Of a DNA stretch of 64,000 nucleotides, positions 10,191 through 20,144 are shown piece after piece. The translations under genes and the position numbers were made by a program. The stretch's first letter is position 1. Every line of letters begins with the position of its first letter. The notes beneath the pieces are model-generated. The model was not told the origin of the DNA and ran no database searches. It worked only from the letters and a program-made list of their open reading frames with translations. This stretch comes from Photobacterium sanguinicancri. GTDB taxonomy: Bacteria > Pseudomonadota > Gammaproteobacteria > Enterobacterales > Vibrionaceae. Where the stretch lies: contig NZ_AP024851.1 in assembly GCF_024346675.1 (NCBI RefSeq), forward strand, positions 1,612,001 to 1,676,000. The letters run 5' to 3'.

Positions 10191-11633
10191 TTAATGACTA
10201 TTGTCTTTAATCACTTGCGCTATCGTTCTAATGGCTTGCTGAGTAATAGAATTCCACTCATAGGCGCAGTTAAGCCGAATACAATGCTTAAAACGATCAT
10301 CACTCGCAAACAATGTACCAGGAGCAATACTGATATTATGTTGCTCTAATAATATAGGTAGTAAGTGTGCACTGTTGATCACAGCGGGTAACTCAACCCA
10401 TAAAAAATAACCGCCGGATGGCTTAGAAACAATCGAAGCTTCAGGGAAATATTGCTTAATAGCCACTAATGTTTGTGTCATTCGCAGCTCTAATTCAGCG
10501 CGTAACCGTCGTAAATGAGTATCATAGTTTCCGTGCTGCAAATAATTGGCGATGGCCAACTGATTAGGAATAGCCGCAGACAAGGTCGACATTAGCTGTA
10601 AGCGCTCAACCTGTTGAGCATATTGCCCTGCAACAACCCATCCTACGCGAAATCCCATCGCTAAACTTTTAGAAAATGAGCAACAGTGTAATACCCGATC
10701 TTGCTGATCAAATGCTTTAATCGGTTTGGGCTTTTCGTCTGAAAAATACAACTCACCATAAACATCGTCTTCTATCAACGGGATGTCATGAGAGTTCAAT
10801 AAAGTGATTAGGCGCTGTTTGTTTTCATCTGGCATGCTGGCGCCTAACGGATTTTGAAACGAACTCATCACCCAACAAGCTTTAACCTCATGAGTTTCAA
10901 TCGCTCGTTGTAACTGCGCAACGTCAATTCCGTCATGGGGGTGGGTTGGAATTTCAATCGCCTTTAATTTCAACCGTTCGATAGTTTGCAGTACACCATA
11001 AAAAGCTGGAGACTCAATTGCGACACTATCTCCTGGTTGTGTCACCGCCATCAGGCTCAATCCCAGAGATTCCATTGCGCCAGACGTAATAACAATATCA
11101 TCGACCGAAACGTCAATGCCGTCGCGTAAATAACGTTTAGCAATGGCACGGCGTAATGCCATGTTGCCCGGTGGCAATTCTGTTAACATCATTTGCGGTG
11201 ACATGGTTTTCATCACCTGCCCCATCGCACGGCCCAATGCATTTAATGGCAAGAGTTCTGGATCAGGAAATGCCGACCCGAATGGAATTACATTCGGTTT
11301 TTTACATGCACTCAACACATCAAAAACATGTGCATTAATAGCAATAGACCGATTTTCAGTTTGCAATTTATCAGGCTGACTCACGCTTATTTGATTTAAG
11401 TGCGCAGAAACAAAATACCCCGATTTAGGCTTAGCATGAATAAGTCCATCCGCTTCTAATTGTTCATAAGCACGGATCACCGTCATGGGGCTTATGCCAT
11501 GCTGCTTGCTCATCGCTCGTATGGAAGGGATACGTTCACCTGGTAACCAAATACGTTGTGTTATCTGGTTTTCAATTTCGGTAATGACTCGTTGATAGCG
11601 TTTTAGGGGATTTGTCACACCACTCAGATCCAT
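10191..11633 (-). CDS. MocR-type transcriptional regulator (GntR-HTH fused to PLP aminotransferase)
   Basis: This 480-residue protein has an N-terminal winged helix of the GntR type (PLKRYQRVITEIENQI through RAYEQLEADGLIHAKPKSGYF, about residues 8-75). A class I aminotransferase-fold domain follows. It keeps the PLP-lysine context CSFSKSLAMGFRVGWVV, the EDDVYGELYF strand and SSFQNPLGASM. MocR proteins sense PLP or amines and control metabolic genes, usually divergent neighbours. A GTG start 33 codons upstream is possible. I chose the ATG because the winged helix then begins at the usual distance from the N-terminus. Neither neighbour suggests a target. Confidence 0.85.
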   Translation of the reverse strand: MDLSGVTNPLKRYQRVITEIENQITQRIWLPGERIPSIRAMSKQHGISPMTVIRAYEQLEADGLIHAKPKSGYFVSAHLNQISVSQPDKLQTENRSIAINAHVFDVLSACKKPNVIPFGSAFPDPELLPLNALGRAMGQVMKTMSPQMMLTELPPGNMALRRAIAKRYLRDGIDVSVDDIVITSGAMESLGLSLMAVTQPGDSVAIESPAFYGVLQTIERLKLKAIEIPTHPHDGIDVAQLQRAIETHEVKACWVMSSFQNPLGASMPDENKQRLITLLNSHDIPLIEDDVYGELYFSDEKPKPIKAFDQQDRVLHCCSFSKSLAMGFRVGWVVAGQYAQQVERLQLMSTLSAAIPNQLAIANYLQHGNYDTHLRRLRAELELRMTQTLVAIKQYFPEASIVSKPSGGYFLWVELPAVINSAHLLPILLEQHNISIAPGTLFASDDRFKHCIRLNCAYEWNSITQQAIRTIAQVIKDNSH

Positions 11634-11922
11634 AAATATTTTGTCTGATTGCAGTGTATCTTTGCCCTCCACCAAATACACATTAAATGCAAAAAAGTGT
11701 GCACTCACCTCGGGTGAAATCCATATTTTCACTCAAAATACCATGCCGATACACCAAGCCCACTAGCACAAGATAACTTTGCTACAGCATAGTATCGTTC
11801 AAGCTTTAAACAGTTATGAAAGCCGAGTGTGAATTTACGGCTGAAAAAGGCTCTAAGGGCTTATTTATAAGGGATAGCACCGCTTTTTAAGGTATCCTTT
11901 CGCACCTTCAAATTTGAGTGCG

Positions 11923-13038
11923 ATGGGCTCTCCGTCCGTCGTGCAGGGTTTAACGACCTACGCAATAGATACGATAACTATGATTTACAATGACACACTA
12001 CCTGTAAGGTACCCTAAAGGCTCGTTCGCAATGTGGACGGTTTACAGTTTTACAAGCGCTTCCATTCTAGCGTCGATTGTTTTCTCATTATTACTCTTCT
12101 TGTCAATCGATGAAAACCCGCTAATGCAGGTCCTTTTTGGTGGTCTGGCGGTAATTTTTGAATTGGGCAAATTCTTTGCGTGGTATGAATTTGGCGAACG
12201 CCGCGCGCGTCGTAATTACACTGGTGCCTTTTCCGCTTTCGCCTTCTACACCGTTCTCGCCGCGATCTCTATAGGAGGCTCGATTGGCGGTATCAACAGC
12301 GCAACTAACCAAGCGCAAAGCCATGTCAATGTGCAGCAAAGTAAGATCACCGCTTTCAATATGCAAATTGAAGCTATTGAACAGCAGATCGCCCTTAACA
12401 ATGTTGCGGCTGAAAAATATATTCAGATGGAACGTATCGCAACAGGGGTTACTCGTATTCAAAAAGCGAATGATAAATTACGCCACCAACAGCAAGAACT
12501 GGCGATGCAGCGTGATAGTTTACCCGTGGTGAGTCAAGGTTCTGTCCTTGGATTAATCGATAGCCTAGCGAAATCGTTAAACGTTCAGACCCAAACAGCA
12601 CAACTTGGTTTAGTGGTTTTCCTTTCTGTGTTACTTGATTTCTTCGCAGCTTTCTTTGTCGGCTTAATCGGTGAAGAGCAACGTTTTCGTCATCAATTCC
12701 GCCGTATGAACCCGATTACCATCGATGCTTTTGATAACGCGCCGCATAAACAGCCGGAACTACTAACGGATATGCGCAGTGAAGAAGACATCAAGGCGTC
12801 TGCTGAGTCATCGCAAGACAACGAGTCGGATATACCCGCAGAGCCACAGACGCCCTACGAACAGGTATTCTCGGCACTCAACACCAACAAAGTCAACTGT
12901 ACCAAACGGGCGGTGACTCGCTTCTTAAAGATGAGCAGTGAAGAAGTAGATGAAATTTTCAAACAGTTCATGGAAGAAGGTATTGTAAGCAAAAAACCAA
13001 ACAACCATTACCAATGGCATGGTTTACAAGAAAGCTAA
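11923..13038 (+). CDS. Unidentified membrane protein with periplasmic or cytoplasmic coiled coil
   Basis: About 371 residues. I see three hydrophobic spans in the first third (YSFTSASILASIVFSLLLFL, PLMQVLFGGLAVIFELGKFF, FSAFAFYTVLAAISIGGSI). A glutamine-rich coiled coil of about 90 residues follows, then a fourth span (LGLVVFLSVLLDFFAAFFVG) and a polar cytosolic tail. The last 60 residues (PYEQVFSALNTNKVNCTKRAVTRFLKMSSEEVDE) look like a small winged-helix-type domain with a basic helix. The start is uncertain: a TTG at 11914 and an ATG at 11980 are alternatives and none has a clear ribosome site. No family was recognised. A terminator follows directly. Confidence 0.65.
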   Translation: MGSPSVVQGLTTYAIDTITMIYNDTLPVRYPKGSFAMWTVYSFTSASILASIVFSLLLFLSIDENPLMQVLFGGLAVIFELGKFFAWYEFGERRARRNYTGAFSAFAFYTVLAAISIGGSIGGINSATNQAQSHVNVQQSKITAFNMQIEAIEQQIALNNVAAEKYIQMERIATGVTRIQKANDKLRHQQQELAMQRDSLPVVSQGSVLGLIDSLAKSLNVQTQTAQLGLVVFLSVLLDFFAAFFVGLIGEEQRFRHQFRRMNPITIDAFDNAPHKQPELLTDMRSEEDIKASAESSQDNESDIPAEPQTPYEQVFSALNTNKVNCTKRAVTRFLKMSSEEVDEIFKQFMEEGIVSKKPNNHYQWHGLQES

Positions 13039-13060
13039 CCACATTCGATCCTGATTTTCT

Positions 13061-13086
13061 AAGCCTGCTATTGCAGGCTTTTTTCT
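13061..13086 (+). terminator. Rho-independent terminator
   Basis: AAGCCTGC pairs with GCAGGCTT across a TATT loop and is followed by TTTT, 22 bases after the unidentified membrane protein gene. Confidence 0.85.
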
Positions 13087-13206
13087 ATCTCTAATACCCA
13101 TTTTATTACATCACAAACTTCGGTTCTAAATACACGAATTCATGTTTATATTATCAATTCTTTAAGTGCTACACTTTGCTATACCGCTCCCTAATTAGCA
13201 CAATTA

Positions 13207-14742
13207 ATGCACGCTTCATTACCCCGATATTTTCTGATTAAGTTCCTATTACTTTGTTATGTGGCCCTTCTTTCAGGGTGCGCACAAACGACACTCTCCG
13301 ATCCTAAAGCCATTAGCTACGCCATTGCGGCACACCCGAGCTCTAAACTTGCACGATACATCGCCCCTGAACTACAAGAACACCCGAATCAAACGGGGTT
13401 TTACCCTCTTGCCAATGGAAAAGATGCCTTTATTGCTCGCTTAGCGATAATTCAAAGTGCCGAGCATTCTATCGATGCCCAGTACTATATTTTTCGAGAC
13501 GACTTAACCAGTACGGTTATCTCTATGTACCTCTACCAAGCTGCTGAACGTGGTGTTCGTGTTCGGTTACTCTTAGATGATATGCAAAGCAGAAATGACG
13601 AAGACATGGCAAACATTGCGGCTCACCCCAATATAGAAGTCAGGTTATTTAACCCTTTCAAGCAGCGTAATGTTCGATCTATCGGCCTAGTAAGTGACTT
13701 TGACCGACTCAACCGCCGCATGCACAATAAATCACTCACCGTTGATGGTATTTTTTCGATTGCTGGTGGGCGCAATATTGGCGACGAATACTTCTCGGCT
13801 GATAGTTCTGTAGAATTTGGTGATTTCGATTTGCTGATGGTCGGCGATATTGTCTCTCCCATTGCAACGCAGTTTGACGTGTATTGGAACAATGACGCCG
13901 CGATCCCGATTGAGCACCTGCAAGGTCAAGGCAACAAAATCCCTCATGATGAATTAGCGCAATGGTATAGCGAGCAACACCAAAACATTGCCACATCAGA
14001 GTATTTCTATACCCTTGCTAGCTTGCCTATTATTGAGAAATTAAAAACTCAAAAAATCCCTTTCTACTGGGGCGATGCTGAACTGTATTACGATTTACCA
14101 TCCAAGCTATCAGCGCCGAGTCAAGAAAACCCATTGCTCCACCAAATTTCTGAACTGCTCGATCATACCAAACAAGAACTACTGCTGATTTCGCCTTACT
14201 TTGTACCAACCAAAGCAGGCGCAGAAGCACTGGCAAAAGCCTCTCGTGATGGTATGGAAATCACCATCATCACCAATTCATTGGCCTCTAATGATGTGTT
14301 CGCGGTTCATGGTTGGTATGCCAAACGCCGCCAATTGCTATTAGAAAGCGGTGTTCATATTTACGAAACCCAAGTTAATCCATACATCAGCCAAAAGCAT
14401 TCTTGGATTGGCAGTTCACGTACGAGCTTACATGCTAAAACCTATATTCTTGATCGTGAGCAACTGTTCGTCGGCTCTTTCAACTTCGACCCACGTTCAG
14501 CGCAATACAATACTGAAATGGGCGTTGTTGTTCATTCGCCCCTCTTTATAAAAAAGATTTATCAGAAGCTAGATGGCTCATTAAATAAAAATACTTACAG
14601 ACTGATTCTTGACGAAAATAACAACATCGTTTGGGTCGATGAACGTACTCAGAAGCGCTATACCAGCGAGCCTGATGCAAGCTTAATGTTACGTATGGGC
14701 GCTTGGTTTTCGGGCATGCTCCCGATTGAAAACCTACTTTAA
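13207..14742 (+). CDS. Phospholipase D-family lipoprotein, cardiolipin synthase C-like
   Basis: The 511-residue protein carries two HKD catalytic motifs typical of phospholipase D/cardiolipin synthases: HNKSLTVDGIFSIAGGRN near residue 178 and HAKTYILDREQLFVGSFNFD near residue 410. The N-terminus (IKFLLLCYVALLSGC) is a lipoprotein signal with lipobox LSGC. Overall it resembles the YmdC/ClsC branch, which makes cardiolipin from phosphatidylglycerol and phosphatidylethanolamine, although E. coli ClsC works with YmdB, which is absent here. It is a single gene with its own upstream region. Confidence 0.8.
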   Translation: MHASLPRYFLIKFLLLCYVALLSGCAQTTLSDPKAISYAIAAHPSSKLARYIAPELQEHPNQTGFYPLANGKDAFIARLAIIQSAEHSIDAQYYIFRDDLTSTVISMYLYQAAERGVRVRLLLDDMQSRNDEDMANIAAHPNIEVRLFNPFKQRNVRSIGLVSDFDRLNRRMHNKSLTVDGIFSIAGGRNIGDEYFSADSSVEFGDFDLLMVGDIVSPIATQFDVYWNNDAAIPIEHLQGQGNKIPHDELAQWYSEQHQNIATSEYFYTLASLPIIEKLKTQKIPFYWGDAELYYDLPSKLSAPSQENPLLHQISELLDHTKQELLLISPYFVPTKAGAEALAKASRDGMEITIITNSLASNDVFAVHGWYAKRRQLLLESGVHIYETQVNPYISQKHSWIGSSRTSLHAKTYILDREQLFVGSFNFDPRSAQYNTEMGVVVHSPLFIKKIYQKLDGSLNKNTYRLILDENNNIVWVDERTQKRYTSEPDASLMLRMGAWFSGMLPIENLL

Positions 14743-14844
14743 TAATAGTCAGCGATATAAACCAAACTATCACAATCACTAACGGCGGTTACATCATGAT
14801 ATAACAGCCGTTATCGGGATCTATTTCGCTAGAAACTAGCGAAG

Positions 14845-15915
14845 CTAAGGCTTATCCAATACCCCTCGTCGAATTTGGTCTAGTTCTATCGATTCAAATA
14901 AAGCTTGAAAATTCCCTTCACCAAAGCCCTCGTTACCCTTGCGTTGGATAATTTCAAAGAACACAGGCCCAATAACGGTATCGGTGAAAATTTGCAATAA
15001 AATGCCGCTTTCGTCACCGTCAATCAAGATATTCAGCGATTGCAGCTTAGCGACATCTTCTTCATGACCAACAACACGCGTATTAATGCCTTCAAAGTAA
15101 GTCGCTGGTGTGTTCATAAAAGCTAACCCACCAGCCTTTAGCTGCGTTACCGTCGCATAAATATCTGGCGTGCTAAGGGCTATGTGCTGAATTCCCTCGC
15201 CGTTGTATTGCTCTAAGTATTCTGCAATTTGCGATTTATCATCACTTGATTCATTAATTGGAATACGAATTTTCCCACACGGCGCTGTCATGGCGCGTGA
15301 CACTAGCCCTGTCAATTTCCCTTTAATATCGAAGTGGCGAATTTCACGAAAGTTAGCAATTTTCTCGTAAAAACTCGCCCACAAATTCATATTCCCTTGT
15401 TTCACATTGTGGGTAAGGTGATCAATCACCTGGAGACCGGCATCTGCATCAGCTAAACGCATAAGGTAGTCAGGGTAGAAATCGAAATCAATGCCATAAA
15501 TGTCTTGATCACCATAGCGATCTACCAAATAAATCAGCGACTCGCCAATACCGTAAATAGCGGGAATATTCAGTTCCATCGGTCCCGCTTGAGCCGCGCA
15601 GGGGGTTGCACCTTTTTCAACGGCGTACGCTAACGCTTGAGCCGAATCATTAACCCGAAAGGCCATCGCATTAACACTCGCACCATGCACACCAGCAAAA
15701 CCTGCGGCCTGTGATTGCTGTTCACCATTGATAATAAAATTGATATCACCCTGACGAAACAACCACACCATTTTGTGTTTATGTTTCGCAATTTCCGCAA
15801 AGCCCATCAAGCTAAAAAGGTGTTTAAGCTCTATTATCCCCTCTGAGGTTGGCGCAGTATATTCCACAAACTCAAATCCATCGGTACCAAGCGGATTCAC
15901 ATATTCCCTTTCCAT
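14845..15915 (-). CDS. hppD: 4-hydroxyphenylpyruvate dioxygenase
   Basis: The 356-residue non-haem iron dioxygenase turns 4-hydroxyphenylpyruvate into homogentisate in tyrosine breakdown; in Vibrionaceae homogentisate can also polymerise to pyomelanin. The iron ligands are visible as His in DHLTHNV, His in GIQHIALSTPDI and Glu in FFEIIQRKGNEGFGEGNF near the C-terminus. Length and domain order (two vicinal-oxygen-chelate halves) match the family. AGGGTGAG precedes the ATG. No homogentisate pathway genes are next to it here, so the pathway is not clustered in this window. Confidence 0.95.
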   Translation of the reverse strand: MEREYVNPLGTDGFEFVEYTAPTSEGIIELKHLFSLMGFAEIAKHKHKMVWLFRQGDINFIINGEQQSQAAGFAGVHGASVNAMAFRVNDSAQALAYAVEKGATPCAAQAGPMELNIPAIYGIGESLIYLVDRYGDQDIYGIDFDFYPDYLMRLADADAGLQVIDHLTHNVKQGNMNLWASFYEKIANFREIRHFDIKGKLTGLVSRAMTAPCGKIRIPINESSDDKSQIAEYLEQYNGEGIQHIALSTPDIYATVTQLKAGGLAFMNTPATYFEGINTRVVGHEEDVAKLQSLNILIDGDESGILLQIFTDTVIGPVFFEIIQRKGNEGFGEGNFQALFESIELDQIRRGVLDKP

Positions 15916-16113
15916 TACTCACCCTATTTGTCACAGAAAACCTTATTAATAGGATTAGCAGTAGTCAGTCTATGATGAGAAGTTCAAGGACAAAACAGCG
16001 TTACACAGTTGTAAATAAAACCTGTAAACACAGCTTGCCAATATAACAAATGAATAAGTTCACCACACAGCAGGCAAAGACACGCTAGATTTATATAACG
16101 CAGGAGGAAAGGT

Positions 16114-17088
16114 ATGACTGTAACAACCCGAGACACACTAAAGTTACCAGTAAGAAAAGCACGCAAAGCTGCCCTCATCGCCGATGCGCCGATACCTCCT
16201 TTGTTTCAACAATTTATTTTGAAAGAGTTTCAACACGCACGACTGCACGAAAAAGGGATCATTCGAGATGATAATTTAGAATTCCTACACCAATACCGCG
16301 TGTCGTTACGCCGTACTCGCAGTTTAATGAAGCAACTAAAATACCTCTGCCCTAAAAAGCATTACCCTACACTGAACATACACTTCAAAACGCTGATGGC
16401 TCACACTAATCAATTGAGAGATTTAGATGTTTATCTGCAGAAAATGGACGATTATTTTGATTGCCTAGATCATATTCATCACCAAGGGCTAGCCCGTTTT
16501 TTTGATGATCTTCAAGATGCACGAAAAGGCAGTTATAAAACCCTCAAACGCTGGCTAAAAAGCGACGAATACCAACAGCAGAATCAACGAATTGAAAAAC
16601 AATTAACAAGCAAGTGGTATTCAGGTTTTCAAGCAGATAATGCCTCACCTTCCCTTAAACAGATCAGTTGCAAAGAAGCCGCCAAGCAAGCGATAACCGC
16701 CAGCTACCAAGAAATTAGACAATACTGCGACGCAATCAATAACGACAGTGACGATAGCCAAATACACCAACTACGCATTGCCTGTAAGCAACTACGCTAC
16801 TGCCTAGAGTATTTTTCTCCGCTCTTAAAACGAAATGCACTTACCGTAGAGTTAACCTTACTAAAAACACTGCAAGATAATTTAGGCGACTTTAATGATG
16901 CTTCTGTTCAACTCCAATTTTTACTGAGTTATCGGGCAAATAAAAAGCCCAGCAGCCATCGCTACCGAGCTATTTCAGAACTCATTAACATCACAGAGCA
17001 CCAACATGACAAAAGCCGTAAACGTATTATTAAACAACTTTCAGCATTTAATCTGGCATTAGAACAAAAAACGCCGTTATTTCGCTAA
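16114..17088 (+). CDS. CHAD domain protein
   Basis: The 324-residue protein has the CHAD fold, a basic alpha-helical domain with conserved histidines that binds polyphosphate. Visible repeats of the motif are LHQYRVSLRRTRSLMKQL near residue 50 and IHQLRIACKQLRYCLEYF near residue 215, each followed by LRDLDVY or LGDFNDA. AGGAGGAAAGGT gives an ideal ribosome site for the ATG. There is no CYTH domain or polyphosphate kinase gene beside it. Its 3' end overlaps the convergent glutathione peroxidase gene by 12 bases. Confidence 0.85.
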   Translation: MTVTTRDTLKLPVRKARKAALIADAPIPPLFQQFILKEFQHARLHEKGIIRDDNLEFLHQYRVSLRRTRSLMKQLKYLCPKKHYPTLNIHFKTLMAHTNQLRDLDVYLQKMDDYFDCLDHIHHQGLARFFDDLQDARKGSYKTLKRWLKSDEYQQQNQRIEKQLTSKWYSGFQADNASPSLKQISCKEAAKQAITASYQEIRQYCDAINNDSDDSQIHQLRIACKQLRYCLEYFSPLLKRNALTVELTLLKTLQDNLGDFNDASVQLQFLLSYRANKKPSSHRYRAISELINITEHQHDKSRKRIIKQLSAFNLALEQKTPLFR

Positions 17089-17559
17089 TGCACGGACAAT
17101 ATCCGCTTCCATCGAGGCTGGTTTTTTGGTCGGCGCGTAACGCTTCATTGGTTTCCCATTACGACCGATCAGGAATTTTGTGAAGTTCCATTTAACCTTA
17201 CTCCCAAATGTTCCCGGTAGTGCTTTTGCTAAATACTGGAATACAGGGTGGCTATTTGCGCCATTAACATCAACCTTAGCGAACATAGGGAATTCAACGC
17301 CATAATTGATTTGGCATGCCTGTTCAATCGTGTCATTTTCACCAGGTTCTTGCCCGCCAAATTGATTACACGGAAAACCAAGAATCACCAATCCTTTATC
17401 CTGAAACTTGGCATACAAATCCTGTAAGCCTTGATATTGCGGCGTAAAGCCACATTCACTTGCAGTATTCACTACCAGTACAACCTTACCGGTGAAATCG
17501 GCCATCGCAATATCTTCACCGCGAATGTTCTGGGCTGATAAATCATAAAACGTTGTCAT
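17077..17559 (-). CDS. Glutathione peroxidase (BtuE-like, Cys type)
   Basis: The 160-residue thioredoxin-fold peroxidase reduces hydrogen peroxide and lipid peroxides. The catalytic cysteine is in NTASECGFT near residue 36. The Gln of FPCNQFGGQEP and the Trp of KWNFTKFLI complete the catalytic set. The cysteine replaces selenocysteine, as usual in bacteria. AAGGAAATATGA precedes the ATG. The gene converges on the CHAD gene, sharing 12 bases at the 3' ends. Confidence 0.92.
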   Translation of the reverse strand: MTTFYDLSAQNIRGEDIAMADFTGKVVLVVNTASECGFTPQYQGLQDLYAKFQDKGLVILGFPCNQFGGQEPGENDTIEQACQINYGVEFPMFAKVDVNGANSHPVFQYLAKALPGTFGSKVKWNFTKFLIGRNGKPMKRYAPTKKPASMEADIVRALAK

Positions 17560-17817
17560 TCATATTTCCTTTCGAACAAGGGTTTATAGCTAACAGGGAA
17601 TAATAGAGATGCTATAACGCGCATACTACCTACAATGTAGCAGCTTATTGATTAAGATTTGAGTTATTGCTCAAAAGTGAGGGCCGTACGCTAACGCATT
17701 GTGATAACAAACGAATATTAGTAGGTCTGTCGAAAAGATATTACGACCACGTAACGTGAGGCAGTTAAGGGAGATAGGGCGTATAATAGTCGGATAATCG
17801 ATAACACTGAGTAAACT

Positions 17818-18381
17818 ATGACGGTCTCCGCATTACATCAAACTTTCACCTCAATCGGCCTAAATCAACTTTCGTTGAGTCAGGCGGAACAAAAAGAGCT
17901 GACCGCATTCATCAACCAGCATCATCAGTTCTTCGACAATGTTTGCCAGCAAAAAGCGGATAAAAAACCCACGGATTTACTATTGGGTTTAATGACGAAA
18001 ACCCAACAAGAAACAGTCCAGCACTTCGTACATAACCAACAAGCTATCGAGAGTATGCAGCAAGTGTTGATCGATACCCTTGGAGATCAACAAAAAAAGT
18101 TTGTTGCAACAGACAGTCATAGGCTCGCCATTGAAACAAGGTTATGGTTATTGATCCAAGGCTACTGCGGAATTGATTTTAGCTATGCCAATGAACAAGC
18201 CGAACAGAGTGCTGCTTTACTCACTACCAGCTTAGCACTGCCAGAGCACGCAATACGGAGTGATTTATTAGTTGCCTATTACGCAGGTAAAAACCAAAAA
18301 GAAACAAAATCAGCATCCCAAGCTAAAAGCTCAATCATTCAACGAATAAAGTCATTTATTAGCACAAATAAACCGTATTAA
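17818..18381 (+). CDS. Hypothetical protein, 187 aa
   Basis: A soluble, glutamine-rich, mostly helical protein with no signal peptide or membrane span. A repeated polar pattern (QQETVQHFVHNQQAIESMQQ) suggests a helical bundle, and the tail (SSIIQRIKSFISTNKPY) is basic. The ATG follows AACACTGAGTAAACT. No family was recognised and the neighbours do not suggest a role. Confidence 0.6.
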   Translation: MTVSALHQTFTSIGLNQLSLSQAEQKELTAFINQHHQFFDNVCQQKADKKPTDLLLGLMTKTQQETVQHFVHNQQAIESMQQVLIDTLGDQQKKFVATDSHRLAIETRLWLLIQGYCGIDFSYANEQAEQSAALLTTSLALPEHAIRSDLLVAYYAGKNQKETKSASQAKSSIIQRIKSFISTNKPY

Positions 18382-18948
18382 AACTAATAATAATTATCAT
18401 ATACAAACACTAGAGGTAGGTGTAACAAGGCATCTTTGCCTACTTTATATTTTCAGCCGTGTTCGTTTAGTAATTTATTTTAAAGCTAAGTTTTTAACAC
18501 TAAAGTCTTTTAACATTCGCGCATACAAGTTTTACAAAATTGATCGTTGTGTGTTTTTTGCACACCTATATACTTCTGGTCAAGCTTTAACCAAGTATGT
18601 TGTTCCTTAAGTATTTACTTACTTTATTTCCCAGCCTGTCATTTCTTTTGACAGGCTTTTTTTTACCTGTAATTCTCTAGCGGTACACCGCGATACCAAG
18701 CTCAAAGACACTGACGTTAGATGATTGGATCAACGGTTTTAATCCGATTTGTCTCTGCTAATAGCACAAATAGACCTTGTGTGAAGTGCGCCAAATCTCA
18801 TGCGCTATGTTCAAAACCCATTAAAGGAGAGGTCAGCCAGATGCGGAAACTACCTCACACTTTTAGCAAATGATGGCCAAGAAGGATTGTCGCCAGCATG
18901 GACAAGCGGCATGGTAATGGAGGACTTCATCATCTTCCAAGGCTCTTC
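18382..18948 (+). other. Gene-free region with an orphan terminator; possible small RNA
   Basis: A strong terminator at 18634-18665 has no protein gene leading into it within 250 bases, apart from the hypothetical gene ending at 18381. The stretch from roughly 18430 to 18630 has no credible open frame. It could be a long 3' UTR or an independent small RNA. From 18666 to 18948 nothing else was recognised. Confidence 0.35.
18634..18665 (+). terminator. Strong Rho-independent terminator
   Basis: AGCCTGTCA pairs perfectly with TGACAGGCT and is followed by eight T residues. Confidence 0.88.
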
Positions 18949-19982
18949 ATGACCGTAAATACTCTCTTGCATTTTTACGTCGGCACCTACACTGACGCAC
19001 CAAGCACAAGCTCTGGCATCGCTCACATCAGCCTAGATCCTCATTCCGGCGAGCTAAGACGATTAGGCGATATTGTATCTATACGTAATCCATCCTATCT
19101 CGTGTCGACAGAAAAGGGGCTATATACCTTTAGTGAAACATCGAGAGATGAAGGTGCCAAGCTGCAATTTATCTCATCTTGTAGCAGCAGTAACTTACCC
19201 ATTGCAGGAGATTACCCTGCCACCTAGATATCAAAACGCCTTACCTTGCCATTGCTAACTACGGTTCGGGGAATACCTGTGTTTTCCAATTGGATGAAAC
19301 TGGAAAACCGCAAAAACTGTTATCTGAGCTGTATATAGACGGAGAAGGGCCCAACGCTGATCGCCAACAATCACCGCATGCACACCAAGTCACCTTCTTG
19401 GCACATTCAAATCAACTGGCAATCGTCGATCTTGGCACTGACCACATCCATTTATATGACTACGGCCCTAGTGCCATATCTGATGAATTCTCACTAACAC
19501 AAAGCATCGCCATGCCTTCGGGTTCTGGTCCTCGCCACCTTGTCTTCAATAAGAATGAAACACAGGCCTATGTGGTATGCGAGCTTTCTGAAACACTCGT
19601 GATTCTTTCTAAAAATAAGGGGAAATGGGTCACCTCTCACCAGTGCGATTTACTAACGGATACCGAGAACGGAGAAGCTGCTTCAGCCATTCGCCTCAGC
19701 GCTGATGAGAGATTCTTGTATGTATCTTGCCGAGCTCAGAACAAGATATGCCTGCTAGATGTCTCAGCGATGACGCCAATTAAGCTTGCTGAATACGATT
19801 GCGGAGGTCGTTCCCCTAGAGACTTCATTTTATCTACCGACGGGCAGTGGCTGCTGGTTGCAAATCAACATTCTGGCAATATCGTCTGCTTTCACAGAAA
19901 TAAGGAGACTGGCGAGTTAGTACCAACGGGATACCAATGCGCTATCGATGCACCTGTATGTCTCGTTGAGTTTATCGAGTAA
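18949..19982 (+). pseudogene. 6-phosphogluconolactonase/YbhE-type beta-propeller lactonase, frameshifted
   Basis: The first frame starts MTVNTLLHFYVGTYTDAPS and ends at TAG 19225-19227 after GDYPAT. The next frame carries on with the expected family sequence LPCHLDIKTPYLAIANYGSGNTCVF and runs to 19982. Together they give a lactonase-type seven-bladed propeller of normal length, about 345 residues. Family signatures include FYVGTYT at the start, AIANYGSGN, SPHAHQVTF and GSGPRHLVFN. Loss of one base within the CCC run near 19213-19216 explains the shift. It could be a real inactivating mutation or a base-calling error in a short homopolymer. AAGG lies seven bases before the ATG. Confidence 0.75.
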
Positions 19983-20015
19983 GGGTTCTTTTAACCACAA
20001 AACTCAGATGTAAAA

Positions 20016-20037
20016 AAGCCAGCAATTAAGCTGGCTT
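20016..20037. terminator. Terminator hairpin, first of two near-identical copies
   Basis: AAGCCAGC pairs with GCTGGCTT. T-rich runs on both sides make it bidirectional: it can end the lactonase gene on the + strand and decayed tRNA transcripts on the minus strand. The same hairpin recurs at 20304-20325. Confidence 0.75.
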
Positions 20038-20110
20038 CTTTGAATATGACGGAGCGCTTTGGGTATGGCGGATTTGGTACAAACCCTGCGCACGTTAGTT
20101 CAAACGTAAA

Positions 20111-20136
20111 AAAGGCGCTAATAAATTAGCGCCTTT
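20111..20136. terminator. Terminator hairpin between tRNA remnants
   Basis: AAAGGCGCTAA pairs perfectly with TTAGCGCCTTT, with an A-run on one side and T residues on the other. It lies just downstream (minus strand) of the truncated tRNA-Ser 3' end at 20145-20164. Confidence 0.7.
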
Positions 20137-20144
20137 CTTGTATA

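Noticed and set aside
14781..14816. AACGGC...GCCGTT inverted repeat as the terminator of hppD
   Set aside because: The stem has a large internal mismatch and no T-run on the minus strand.
17625..17640. CTACAATGTAG palindrome as a parS2 site
   Set aside because: The half sites are not TTTACA/TGTAAA and it stands alone far from the partition locus.
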